Of a stretch of 64,000 nt of DNA, positions 35,309-47,953 are shown piece after piece. Below the pieces are notes generated by a model. It was given only the letters and a program-made list of their open reading frames with translations. It searched no databases and was not told the DNA's origin. Positions within the stretch are counted from its first letter, which is position 1. Each line of letters starts with the position of its first letter. The stretch comes from Amaranthus tricolor (taxonomy: Eukaryota > Streptophyta > Magnoliopsida > Caryophyllales > Amaranthaceae), in assembly GCF_026212465.1 (NCBI RefSeq), contig NC_080047.1, positions 44,054,059 through 44,118,058 on the forward strand, read 5' to 3'. The translations under genes were made by a program, and so were the position numbers.

Positions 35309-36245
35309 ATTTATATATAATATTGATTTAATTTTAGATTTAAGTGATGTTATCAACTGACCTCAATGACATCACTACAAATTAGCCTCTGATAATTGTG
35401 GTCTGAAATTGATTAATTTGGCCTTGTACACAAAACTCACACAAGAGAAGAGTTGACTGCACACAGATCCAATGAGATTCGATCTTAATACCAATTGATA
35501 GTAGTAAGAGTCCTCGAGTTTATAAACCGATATATCTTTAACACTCCCTCATGTACTTAGAATGTCTTAACCAGTGGTTGAGACCAAAAATCAAACTCTG
35601 ATGACATGTTAAAGAACCAATTCAACAAAAAATCAAAATTTTAATGGTTAAAACCAATACATGTTATATATTCTAATAGAAATAACTCTGTAACATTATT
35701 TTTTCAAATTCAATTATGAATATTTTAACCATCGATGACCCTTAGGGGTGTTTGGCATGTGACATTTGAAGAAAGAAATGAAACTTTGTCTCAAAAATAA
35801 GTTCAAGCCTTATTTGTTTAGAGAGAATTAAAATAGGAAATAGAACTAAAAAGGGAGAAAATCCTCAAGAAAAATATCTTAAGAGAGAGTAGGTATTTGA
35901 GTTGAAACTTTTATTTTATCTATTTTTTTCAAATTCCTACCATAACAAACATAATATGAGACTTTTTTATCTTCACCTTAAAAATCTCACCTTAAAGTCT
36001 CAAAAATCTGATTCCATTGCGTTAAAAAACCATAAAAAATATCGTTAAGCTTATAGAGACTCGTACAAGAATAGAGCAACAAAGAAGCAAACTCTTAGTT
36101 GTATGATTTCTACCGAGGAACGCGGTTACATGAGCCCCACAAGTTCACACCCCTCCCTCTTACTCCTCTCAATTCTCTCATTTAATTCATAAAAATAAAA
36201 ATAAAAATAAAACACTCCTCAATCACCGTCCTATTTATTCCCCTC
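35309..36245. other. Upstream region of the VQ gene
   Basis: AT-rich. A segment from about 35745 (AGGGGTGTTTGGCATGTGAC) resembles a hAT-type MITE end. No other gene is seen. Confidence 0.4.
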
Positions 36246-36251
36246 CTGCCT

Positions 36252-36349
36252 TATATAACAACATCATCTGCTACTTCTCTATTCCCTACTCTATCTATCC
36301 TTCCCTTCTTAGCTAATTTCTCTCTTATCCTCACAACTCACTATTGACT
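36252..36349 (+). promoter_or_regulatory. Core promoter and leader of the VQ gene
   Basis: A TATATAA box at 36252-36258 is followed by a pyrimidine-rich stretch (CTACTTCTCTATTCCCTACT and on, 36270-36340), typical of plant transcription starts. A W-box core TTGACT is at about 36344, consistent with WRKY-linked control, which is common for VQ genes. The exact start site is inferred. Confidence 0.6.
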
Positions 36350-36466
36350 CGTTAAAATGCCCATCTTCTAAATATTCTATAAAATTTTCCAAAATAACTA
36401 ATAATTATTATTTTTATTTTATACTATTTTCCAATAATACCCATATAAAAATTTAAGCTAATTTCA

Positions 36467-37147
36467 ATGGAGAGTGTTCACAGCATCCCTTCTATTTCAG
36501 ATAATTTGATTTCCGGTACCGAAACATGGGCGTTTCGTTCATCATTTGATAACTCTTGGATTACTGAAGCATTTGCTCGTGATTCTGAAATTCTTACTAA
36601 AGCACTACAAGAAGTTTCGTATTCTCATCTTTTAAACCCTGAAACGCCGTCGTCTCATAACCAAACGCAGAGTTTATCCAGTTCTGGTGGTGCTTGTGCT
36701 TCTGAGTCTGAAACCGTTTCGAAACAAACAACGTTTCGAAACGTGTTACCTGTTAGTAAGAAGATCACGAAACGTAAGTCACGTGCTTCTAAACGTTCTC
36801 CGACAACTTTTATTACGGCGGACCCGGAAAATTTTCGACAGATGGTTCAGCAAGTTACGGGTATTCGGTTTAGTTCGGGTTCGGATCAAGTTATTGGGTC
36901 GGTTCTTAAACCGGAACCTCATAGGCCGGTTGGTGTCCTGAACCGGTTACAAACGGGCTGTCTCCTGCCTACGCTTGATACTTCAGCTTTTTTACTAGAT
37001 CATCATCAACAGGTGACGGGCTCGGGTTTGGGTTCCGGGTCGGATAATGCGGGTTTTGGACCCGGTTCTGTGGTGGCTCAGGCTGGTGGGTCGGGTTTTG
37101 ATTTTGATGGGTTTTCCGGGTTCCCTACTTTAGAATCATGGAATTAA
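36467..37147 (+). CDS. VQ motif-containing protein (226 aa)
   Basis: Intronless ORF starting at ATG 36467; an in-frame TAA about 20 nt upstream fixes the start. The protein carries the VQ signature FRQMVQQVTG at residues 123-132, fitting FxxxVQxxTG. Before it lie a basic stretch (KKITKRKSRASKR, 98-110) and the conserved lead-in SPTTFITADPENF. The C-terminus is Gly/Ser-rich and ends FPTLESWN. VQ proteins are plant nuclear cofactors that bind WRKY factors, and some bind calmodulin or MAP kinases, in defence and abiotic stress. The basic plus VQ layout and FPTLESW end resemble the calmodulin-binding CaMBP25/VQ15-like group, but subgroup assignment is inference. Codon use is clearly more GC-rich than the surroundings. 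It is the only intact host gene I can support. Confidence 0.93.
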   Translation: MESVHSIPSISDNLISGTETWAFRSSFDNSWITEAFARDSEILTKALQEVSYSHLLNPETPSSHNQTQSLSSSGGACASESETVSKQTTFRNVLPVSKKITKRKSRASKRSPTTFITADPENFRQMVQQVTGIRFSSGSDQVIGSVLKPEPHRPVGVLNRLQTGCLLPTLDTSAFLLDHHQQVTGSGLGSGSDNAGFGPGSVVAQAGGSGFDFDGFSGFPTLESWN

Positions 37148-39968
37148 TTAAAACTTAAAAGGGAAAAAAATAATATAGTTAGGCATTTCTGTTTTTAAAT
37201 TAATTTAACTTTTAATTTCTTTTTTTTTGAAATTTTAGAATGATCCCATTATTATGGGTAATTTCCAGAAAGGTACTTTTTGTTAATATCTTGGGAGGTT
37301 GATTATAAATGTATTGTACTAATGTAGTTTTGATCATCTTTAATTTCATTTAGTAAAAGTTTAATTAATACTTCATCATAAATAGTTATATTTATTTTCT
37401 TTAATGGTTTGTATTTTGATTTTGTACGCATCAATGTTTAATTCATAGAATAGCTTGTTGAAATGTTGTATTAATTATGAGGGTTGACAAAATTAATTTG
37501 ACAACAAAATTAGGTGTGAAATATCTAACGGTTTAGAGAATTGAATTTTTATTCATTTAAAGAGAAAGACCGCATTTAAAAAAAAGTTATTGGTTGATTT
37601 TTATTGAATTTTATATATGAGTTTGAGTGAGACTTTAGAGTTGAGACAAATAATAAACTTAATAATCCACTTGATTTGAAAATGAGATGCCTTTGATATT
37701 ATCTAAATTCAAATTAATTCATAAAAAATAAAATAATTTCTTTTAATAATACATGCTTCTTGGTTCCTTTAAATTTTTAATATTACTCATATCACATGAG
37801 TAAGTGTTTATTTAACAGTTTAGATCTCTACTTATAGATAGTTTAAATGATATAAAATTGTAAGAAATTAATAATTTAAACTATGTACCGAGATAATTAT
37901 AACAACATCCCAAATCACTATTTTCTATTAAAGATAATTCATTAAATAAATAAACTTGTGAGTTAGGTAAAGACAAAATTTTGAGAGGAAAAAATAAAGT
38001 GTAAATTAAAATCTTGAAAGATAAAATTTTATTTGAACTTACTATTTGGAGTAAAAATTTTACAATTTCGTGTAAAAATTAACATAAGTTATTGGATGAA
38101 AATGATAAAAAAAAAAAAAGAACAAATAATATACACCTTCAATATTCTTGTACTTTATTTTATTTTATTTTTATTGAAGATTATTCTTTTACTTTATTTT
38201 GTCATGACCAAAATGATCTTTCATCTATAAAATTGAGAAATTAAGCAAAAAAAAGTAGAAAAAAACTCTTTAGGCAAAGACACAAATCCTTTATCTCTAT
38301 CTTTTTAAGGTAACCTTAGAAAGTGAAAAATATTCACCAATTGCATCTTATTGTAGTGTTTAGTATGCTGATTAAGCCAATAAGTTTATCAAAGATTGCA
38401 TGCACTCATAGTCTTATTTCCCCCTTAAAGTTAATTTATTCTCATTATTGTAACAAAGCATATTAATTATTTTAGTGATTTCTAATCTCATTAAAATCTA
38501 TCCATTCATTTTCATCCAAAAAAATAATATTCATTTTGCTCTCCGTTTATTTGTTTTTTTTTTTAAATTAATTCTTTGTTAATTAAGTAACTGTCGATTT
38601 CTGAACAAATTTATACGATATGTAAAAATGATTTATAAAAATCCCCTTATATCAGGAATGAAAACACTATGAAATTGAATATATGTTGTTATGACACTAC
38701 CCTAATAGAAAAATTAGAACAATCAAAACGAGTTAGAACAAATTTCAATCAAACTTCTTAAACTAATAAAACATCTTTTGTTATCAACATTATAAAGATC
38801 AGGTTGTGTATATCTAACTCTTTTAAACTTCGCTTGAATAGGAGTTGCTTATACATTAATAACATTGATGTAATAAAATGTCTTATAAACATTTTTGGTT
38901 TCTCTTAATAACATCAACAAATTTTCAATATTTTTGTCTTATATACTTTAAAATTTAATCAAAACATAAAAAACAATAGTATATAGGTTCATCTATACTT
39001 TGGATTAGTAGATAAATTGTTAGAACTTCAGTAATAAGAGAGAAATCTAAGTTCAAGTTCATCTAGGTTATAAATCAAGTTATTTTAAATTAAACGTAAT
39101 AATATTAAATTGTGTAATATAAAACAAAAGAATTACAGCCAAGTATATTAATAAACTTTACATAAATACAAAAGTTAATATCGATTCATCTTATACTATT
39201 ATTCTGGATTCACCAATTATTACTCAACAAGTGGTCCTAACTCACTAATGAAGTCGGGCATTATAGCTAATGATGTTATAATGATAAGATAATCCAAAAC
39301 ATTTAGTAGTCCATGATTTTGCCAAAGTTTAAAGCTAATGCAGGCTACAGGTTAAAATGAAATGATGCCAAAATTATATAATGGAGTGATGTAATTGGAG
39401 ATTGAAGGTTCATCGTTGATAACATATTGGTGGGTTGTAATCACTAACTAATTAGCAATGATATTGATATCGATACGATGGATCTTTTTCCATTTGGCAT
39501 CTTCTTTATTTATATTTTACCTTTCTCTATATATATCCCTTTATATATTATTTTAATTTTTTTATGCATTAATCATCTTGTATTTTCTAATGTCAATATA
39601 TATGTGGGTTGTAATCAAGAATTATTTTAAATGATTTTGATTAATTAATGTAATTAATATCTATTAACCAATGTTTTGTATGGACGACAAAGGTTAGACA
39701 AACGTATATTGTTATTGTACAAGATAGCATAAGATAGTTTAGTGAAAATTTCTTTATTGTAACATAATTGTAAATCCAGTCTACCACTTAATTTGTTAAC
39801 TATTATTGAACTTATGGTTTCAACCATACTTGATTAACCAATATATAGTATTTCCTTACATGTTATAAAGAAGTATATATTGATTAGCTGAATACGCTTG
39901 AAAAACACAAATTTTATGTCTAGTCAATAAACTAAGTGGTAGATTTGATTTAGTCTGGTTATATTATA
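37148..39968. other. 3' region of the VQ gene and AT-rich intergenic DNA
   Basis: The 3' UTR probably ends within about 250 bp of the stop codon; no single clear poly(A) signal stands out. Beyond it I see no gene or defined repeat. Confidence 0.5.
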
Positions 39969-40227
39969 CTCCCTCCTATTCATCTTAAGTGTCTTATTTA
40001 CTTTATGCACTCTATTCAATGCATTTATTCAATCCTTAATATATCGAGTTATGTGTAATTAAAAATTATAAAAAGTTGATATTAATAATGTTTACATCAA
40101 AACGAATCAAATAAGATCCCACATGACTATGTTTTAACTTATAGATTAATAATAAAATGCAATTTAAGAGTGATAAATGAATAGTGTCTCAAAAGTAAAT
40201 GGGACACCTAAGATGAATAAGAGGGAG
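39969..40227. mobile_element. Stowaway-like MITE
   Basis: 259 bp with terminal inverted repeats CTCCCTCCTATTCATCTTAA / ATGAATAAGAGGGAG flanked by TA. Internal sequence is shared with the elements at 46265 and 55019. Confidence 0.85.
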
Positions 40228-40229
40228 TA

Positions 40230-41505
40230 GTAAAATATAATTAATTAGATTTCGAGGTTAAGCTAATTTGCTCTACTGATCGGCTTGATTTAAGAATGGT
40301 GTATAAAGAGATTAGTCTAGTCTTTAGAATTCATCATTGAAATTTAAATAGATAATTAAACTAAAACTATATTTAATTTTAAAAATCGAAAAGGTTTAAA
40401 AACATGAAGTACTATTCAAGTTAAATTTAGAATTGAAATGTCCATTGATCGCATCTATTTAACACATGAACCGTGGGCCATGGGTGCTTTATATGTTCAT
40501 GGCCAAGCTATTCACCATCACAATGAATTGTTAGGATCATATTAAGTTCCAAAACAAGAGAATCTTATATTTGCGTAATTATGGTGGTTTCACAAAACCC
40601 AAGGTCTAAATGTTTACTTTTGCTTTTTATAAAATTCAAATCATGACTTTATCATGCATGCATGCGTGTAGTAATCATGCAAATCACACCCTAACATGAG
40701 CTTTACAAAAAGCATTAACTAAATATTAACTTAAAAATTTACATTAACTAAATATAAACTTAATAATTAAAAAATTAAATATTTAAAATTAAAATAATAA
40801 ATTATATTTTGACAGCTGCTTTGGTGAAATAGTACTAATACACTGGATAAGAAATTAGCCAATTACTGCTATTTGAAACTCAATAGACAATCAGATAGCT
40901 AACAGCTACCTCACAACTGCTTTTCTATCCCGTTGCAAGGTTACATCTATATATCTCTTTGCTAGGTTACAAGACATTTTCAAGTGAGTTTATGAATTTA
41001 TAAATTTTTCTAATTGTGTTATTTTGGTAGTTGGCAATTTGGCATAATAGTATTTATTTATACCTTTTCTAATTTTTAAAGCTAAATTTATCTTTTATAA
41101 TATTTTTAAACAAAATTTAATGAAGTCTTGAATTTTCAATATTTAAATACTGATAGCTGACACATCTATTGACCTAATTAAGACTAATTACACCTCACTT
41201 AAATATAATTATTATAACTAATCATGGATTATGACTTAAGAATTATACTCAGTTTGTACAAATTAAAAAAATAAAGTATGTAAATGAGATGAAAAAATAA
41301 ATTAAATATAAAAAAATTAAGTAAAAAATAGTAAATTTTAGCAAAAAAAAAATTAAAATCCAGAAATTCAACGGACAAAAACTTGTGCTTGAATGAAAGG
41401 GCCACGTGGCCCGGTCAGCACAGGATAGCTTGTGAACATTCACAAGATCACAGTGTAATCTCCTATACTTGATACTATTTTTTATTTATATTTAATAAAA
41501 TAATA
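40230..41505. other. AT-rich intergenic DNA
   Basis: No gene. It contains a CATGCATGCATGCG tract at about 40653 and the two palindromes listed separately. Confidence 0.5.
41399..41446. promoter_or_regulatory. Two adjacent palindromes, one around a G-box
   Basis: GGGCCACGTGGCCC (41399-41412) is a perfect palindrome with a G-box CACGTG core. Sixteen bases later CTTGTGAACATTCACAAG (41429-41446) is a second, with a 2-nt centre. bZIP/bHLH binding is possible; no adjacent gene start is seen. Confidence 0.5.
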
Positions 41506-41777
41506 CTCCTTCCTATTCACCTTAAGAGTTTCATCTGACTTTTCACGGATTTTAAGAAGAGTTAAAAGTGGGACCTTAAGGGTAGGAAAGAGAGTAGTAT
41601 TATGGATTTTTTATGTAAGGGAGGAAGATTAGTATGGGTAATGAAGGGTATAATTGAAAATAGGATAAAGCTACTAAGGACATAAAAGTCAAAAACCCAT
41701 ATCAAAAATAGAAATGAGACAATTAAGATGACTTGACCATAAAAGGAAATGAGACACATAAGCTGAATAGAAGGGAA
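41506..41777. mobile_element. Stowaway-like MITE (diverged)
   Basis: CTCCTTCCTATTCACCTTAA at the left and GCTGAATAGAAGGGAA at the right, flanked by TA; 272 bp. Confidence 0.75.
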
Positions 41778-42181
41778 TATGATATTTATGTTATTAAAAA
41801 AGTGTTAATTTAAGTCAAAAGAGGACTTAATTTAATTTAAAAAATGAATATAAGTAAATAGTAATCTGATCTTGTTAGGTGTGCGACGGGGTAAGTTGAC
41901 TTGAGTCTCCATCTAGAGGTTCTCAAACATGACTTAAACTATAATATTTTTCCAATAATATATTGCTTATTTTATTCTAATAATAAGAGTTCAATTTTAA
42001 ATATCAAAACTATATACAATCTTTGTTACTTCTTGTCTTTAAAAAATGTAAATGTATGATACTACACATATTCTATTAGGAAAATAAATACATTCTCACA
42101 AAAATGTTGCTCTACTATAAAACAAGTAAATAAATTATTTAATAAGCATAATAATTTAATGTAGAGTGAATTATAAAACAA

Positions 42182-42214
<33 letters not shown>

Positions 42215-42226
42215 TAATAATAATAA

Positions 42227-42667
42227 GGAAAAATTACCTAGAATAATCCAACATTTTTATGATTTTCCTACAATAATCTCACCTATTGATTAACCATGAA
42301 TAATCCCAACTTTAGAGGTATTTAATTAAAGTAAACTTGGGTAACCAGATGACCTGCTATAGTAGGTAAGTCACCAAAAAAATAAATTGAAAATTAATTT
42401 AAAATTAGAGAAAAATTTTGAAAATTTACTTAAAAAATTATACATGATAAAATAATCACAAATTATTTTTGAACAATTTTTTAATATTGTTTTCGACATT
42501 TTATTTTAATTTATCTTTTTTTTTAAAAAAAATAAAACATGCTATAGCAAGTCATCCGGTCACCGGGTTTACTCTAGAATAATACCTTTTAAAGTTTGGA
42601 TTATTCAATAGGTGGGATTATTGTAGGAAAATCATGAATAGGATAGATTATTCTAGGTAATTTTTCC
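42227..42667. mobile_element. MULE-type MITE, 441 bp, with 9-bp target duplication
   Basis: Long terminal inverted repeats start GGAAAAATTACCTAGAATAA and extend about 150 bp (the TGCTATAG...GTCATC stretches pair). It is flanked by TAATAATAA on both sides (42218-42226 and 42668-42676). A 9-bp duplication with long inverted repeats fits Mutator-like elements, but the target is itself a TAA microsatellite. Confidence 0.75.
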
Positions 42668-42899
42668 TAATAATAATAATAATAACTCTACCAATTTTTT
42701 GTATTTAGAAGGGTGTGGGTGCCCAACTTGTTGCTCGAGTCCCTACCAATTTCTTGTAGCAAACAACAGCATTATCCCAGTACCTAATCTCATCTTCAAT
42801 ATCAGACTTACTAATTTTACCAATAATAATAATAACAATTTAACATGTGATTTAGTCATAAATTCATATTTAATGTTATTTTAAGTAATATTATCTACG

Positions 42900-45800
42900 T
42901 TTTATAGTATCTTTGTTAGGGTACGTGTATGATATATTCATTGTCCTCCTGCTATAGACTCTGACTAAGAAAATTCTAATAGATAACCGTGATTTATAAA
43001 TCACCAAAAAAAAGACATAATAATTAATAAAATATGTAAAATAAGAAAAAGATAAAACAAAACACTAAAACTCCCTCCTATAAAGTTAGGCCACATAGTG
43101 GTGATTTACTACTCTTTCAAATAACCGTGATTCATCTAGATTCCCTCCTTCTGACTTCTGTATAGAATAATAAGTTGATAATTATGAGTATGAGTCCATG
43201 AATATGACTTTGACTATAATGACCGGTATAATACATTTATACATATATTAAACAAGTAATAATCAGAAATAATTCTTATATTTGCATTTAATTGCTATTT
43301 TCCATAAAAAGAATTTTTGATTACGTAAATATTATAGTTGTCAAAGTCAACGGAATGGTCAGAAATGATCTGATAGAAGAATATTTTAACGGACTTGTAT
43401 TCCTTTAATACAACTTGCTGAGTGGTGTTTGGTGGTAGTGTGGTACTAGCTAAGATTACCAAACTTAATTAATTGACATGGAATTAATTAAGTTTGTATA
43501 AAAAATACATGGTTTACGGATTACTATAACTTCACAGAAATAGCCCTACTTATAAATCAGAAGCGACTAAATTGATAAAAAATGATAAAGTGGAATAAAT
43601 GTATGATTGAGAATAAAAGTGTATATTAAATAAGTAGATGAGAATTTAAAAAATAGTATGAGTTATGTAAAGAAAAATAATAACGTTAATTTTTTAAATG
43701 CAAAGAGAGTATCTTTTTAATACTAGCTAGCTAGTAGGCCGTAAAATGTAAAGCCAATTCCAAAATTCGTCGTTCAACGTAATTCTACAACTAACTTCAG
43801 ATCATGTTGTGACTAATAACTATTACAAAGCCTGTCTAATAGTAATATATTCGACTCGATATGAGTCAAATGTTTAAGTTGACTCAATATAACTCGAATT
43901 CATTAAATATGAGCACAAATCTGATCATGTAATTAAATTTACAAGCTAATTAATTTATGCTACCTAAGTTATTAAATCTGAGCACCAAAAACCATTTGCC
44001 ATGATTGTATAATTTGTTCTTATTTTGTCGGTCTTGATTTTTCAAAAAAATAGAGTTTACTTTGTTCCATGTTATTTTATTGTGAATTGATTTAAAAAAA
44101 TACTATTCAAATAGTTAATTGACAAGAACAATTAAGTATAATTATTTATAAATACTTACTATTATAAACTTAGTATACATTAAAATTATGTTATTCATCT
44201 TGATCTGATAATTACCCATTACTTTCTCATTTACCTACACACCACATAATCACTGCATCAGCATGACGTCATTTTTATTAAAGAGGAAATTGATGAAAAA
44301 AATTATCAAGAATTTTGTAATCGTAACTTTCTTAAATTTTCTTTAGACACGTTCAATTCTATATACTAGTGTATGTATAGATATGTGTCTGTATATGACT
44401 ACATATACTTTTTTAGATGATAACTGACCATATGTGAATAAAATTATTTTGTACAGTACTTAATTAATACTACTTGCTTTTTGAATTATAATATTTAGTT
44501 GAATTAAAGATCAAGATAAGAAAAAAAAAGTGAATAATAAATAAGTGATTAAGAATAAAAGAAAATAGTTTGTGAATGACATTAATAAAGGGATAGTAGC
44601 ACCACTGATAAAAAAGGATGAACTAAAATGAAAAATAGTACTAATTCAAAGGGACCAGGAGAATAACTCGGTGATTTTATTCTACCCTAATTACCCAAGC
44701 TACATCTTAATTTTTAAAAACAGTTTGAACAATTGATAACCGATAAATTAAGTTTGAATAAAGTTAAAACAAAAATTAAGTGACGAGAATGGTCATGCTT
44801 AATATCAATCCAAAAATAGAATTTTTTTACCCTCAACATATTAGGGCTTTGAGCAAAGCCCCTGCTTTGCCCATGCTATTTGTCAGACATGATAATGAGA
44901 TCTTTATAAGTATATATAGTGTAATGTAGCAAATTTAGAAACACAATTATAACATATTAATACTCTTCTCTTTTTAATTTCATATTACTATTTATTTATA
45001 TATTTCTTAAAATTTCAATAAAAATGTAACAAATAAATGAAGGGACATAGTATCACTTAGGTCAAATTGAATATGTAAACCATGTTAAATAATGCTTTGG
45101 TGATCAAACTTTTCAGCGGCTGACATGCACAAAATCCAAACCAAAGTAAACGTATCATAGTTCAAGTTCAACAAAGTTAGCACAAAGTGTCGGTAAATAT
45201 GAGGCAAAGAATATTTGCCTTATCCGTTTTATTAAGTTTATCTCGAAATCAAAATAAAGTAAAAAATTTAAAAAAAAATATACGAATAAAATAAAATGTA
45301 AATTGAATATTTAAATGAAAATCAATCAAAATATGTATGTAATGATAAAAATAGAAATAAAATAAATTTAATTAATAGACTAATAAGAAAAGGTGAGATT
45401 TAATTAGAGTAATTATTTTATCACTTAGTGTATTTGCTGACGGAAGTGCTTTGGTCAGACTATGTCTAGAAGTAGAAACTCATCTGCCTATTTAATTTGA
45501 GAGTTTAGTTAACTACATATCTCAAGCATTTATTATTTTTCAAGGTCAAACTTAAATAATTGTCGTATTTGAGTAATTATTTTTTGAATATTATTGAGAA
45601 AATAATAAAGGTCAACCCACTTTGAAAACAGTCGTACATTTATCATTACTCTTGAAAGATAAGTTAGGCGTGATCGATTAAACATATTGTAAAACCTTAT
45701 TTAGTTCACTGTATTTTTAAGTGTAATTGATTTATATTGATTAGAGCTGATTTGTATTGAGCAAAATTGATTTTAACTAATTATAATTGATTTTTACCGA

Positions 45801-46264
45801 TTGAACTAATTTTTATTGATTGTAACTGATTTTTAGTTATAAATTATAACTAAATTGTATTGATTAAAACTGATTTTGACTGATGGTACATGATTTTTAC
45901 TGATTTTAACTAATTTTATTGATTAAAACTGATTTTTACTTATTAAGACTAATTTTTACTGATTTTTTTAAGGAGAACTAAACAAGTGTCTAACTCTTTT
46001 ACCAAAAAAAATCACATCTTGTCGTGTGTTAGTTAAAGTAAGCACTATTTTTTTCCATATAAGCATTTGAATTCAAATCTTGAGTAATCATTTATTTTCG
46101 TAATCTAACTCATAATCTAAAAATATAAATTTCAAAATTCTATTTGCTATATTATATATTCGAATCAATTATCAATTTCTTACTATTTATAAACAATTAT
46201 CAATTTCATAATAGGGAAATGTGAGTTACCTAGCTATAACCTATAAAACTTTATTTGGATAATA
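42900..46264. other. AT-rich intergenic DNA with minisatellite
   Basis: No gene. A TGACGTCA palindrome lies at about 44263. A degenerate minisatellite (unit about 18-20 bp, core ACTGATTTTTACTGATT) covers about 45719-45967. Confidence 0.6.
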
Positions 46265-46521
46265 CTACCTCCTATTCAGCTGAATTGTCCCATTTTTTTT
46301 TTGGCACTATTCACTTATCACTCTTAATTTGTATTTTACTCTTAATCTATAAGTTAAAACATAGTCATATGGGATCTTGTTTGATTCGTCTCAATACAAG
46401 GATTATTAATATCAACTTTTTATAATTTTTAATTAAGCATAATTTGAGATATTAAGAGTTAAAATGTTGCCTCGGCAAGTGTGAAAAGTCAAATGGGACA
46501 GTTCAGCTGAATAGGAGGGAG
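46265..46521. mobile_element. Stowaway-like MITE
   Basis: CTACCTCCTATTCAGCTGAA / TTCAGCTGAATAGGAGGGAG termini, flanked by TA; 257 bp. Confidence 0.85.
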
Positions 46522-47733
46522 TAATTAAAAGGGCAAGGAAAAAAAAAAAGGGGAGAGAATGGAAAAAAACGGCAAAGAATATTTGCAAAATAAGGAGTAG
46601 TATTTAAGAAGCTTGAGAAAATAGAAATTAAATGTTTGAGGTGATAACGTTTGACGATTTTCGTAAAACTTAAACGTTTAAAATTTACAAACAAAGAAAT
46701 AATATTTATCTAATTATTTAACATACAAATAAGTTTCACAAATTTAATCTACTAATTAAGATAAGACGTCATAAAGATTTAAGAATTATCTAGGTTCTCT
46801 CTGACACAAAAGTTATTAGAAACACACTTTCTGTTTTCATAAATTTGCAAAAATTTCTATTTAGATTCTATCTCTTTTACCTTCAGGAGAAAGAAATTTA
46901 ATTAATATTTTTGACTTATATTTAGAAGATAAAATATATCCATGTGAGATCTCGTTAAATTTATCTTAATATATACTTTTTTATTATGTATTTTTTTATA
47001 ATTTTTTATTATGTGTATTTAGAGATATTGAGGTTTAAAATTTATATTGAAAACTGTGCAAAAAGTAAATAAGAAGAACAAAAAGAATCGAAGAGAGTAA
47101 TATTTTTACTTTGAGTACGTAGTGTTCTCTTCATTTTCAATAAATTTTTAATCACATGTTTTGTTTTATATTTATAGTTTTGAAAAAAAAAATCTAAAGT
47201 CCTAACAATCATATTCAGTTGAAGCAAGTATTATATTTGCCAGTAAGCTTTTGAATTCAATTTTCTTCTAGTCATTCTCTTCCATCAGCTTTATATATAA
47301 TAAAAATAAAAATTCAATGCTACTTATTATATTCTTCTCAACTTACATCACATTATATTTTGAATTATCGCACTTATTTTGCAGTATTTTCTCATTTAAA
47401 AATAAACTTATTAATTTTTAATCTTATCCACCTATTTAAACTTTTTTATTTAAGATACTATTTAATCTTAAACTCATTATTTATTACAATAAAATATCCA
47501 AATTTTGTAAGATAAGAGACTAAGAGTACATCGTAACAATTTAGCGAGTCAAAAATAGTGTACGGGTCACTGGCACACGGCCACGTGGTAATGTTCTACA
47601 TCTGACAGATGCTTGCTCCGCCTCGTGATGAGCTTCATAAGATTTACCCTGTTTTATAAGTACATTGAAATGAAATCTTTCTAAAACCCAACCCAACCCA
47701 AGCCAACCCTAAGTACCAGCTTTTCATTTGTCT
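46522..47733. other. AT-rich intergenic DNA with a G-box stretch
   Basis: A GC-richer patch at 47545-47640 has ACGGCCACGTGG and is followed by TTTTATAAG, promoter-like in make-up, but no coding sequence follows. Confidence 0.4.
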
Positions 47734-47735
47734 AA

Positions 47736-47953
47736 GAGGTGTTTTGTATTTGTCTTTTATATTCGTTTTTTAATTGGCTTTTGATTTTTAGTTTGTTGAT
47801 TGATTAAACAGTAAAAAAAATATTTTGTAAGTGATTTTTAAGCCAAAACAAAAAAACTGCTTCATTTAGCTTTGTTTTATTAGTTTTTGGCTTGTGGACC
47901 TACTTTTTTCAACAAACAGCCAACAACCAATGTCTAAATTTACCAAACATCTC
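47736..47953. mobile_element. Possible hAT-type MITE
   Basis: AGAGGTGTTTTGTATTTG at the left pairs imperfectly with AATTTACCAAACATCTCT at the right, about 220 bp apart. The target duplication was not resolved. Confidence 0.4.

Noticed and set aside
44843..44860. GGGCTTTGAGCAAAGCCC hairpin, resembling the tRNA-Ser variable arm
   Set aside because: No other tRNA arms surround it, so the resemblance is probably chance.
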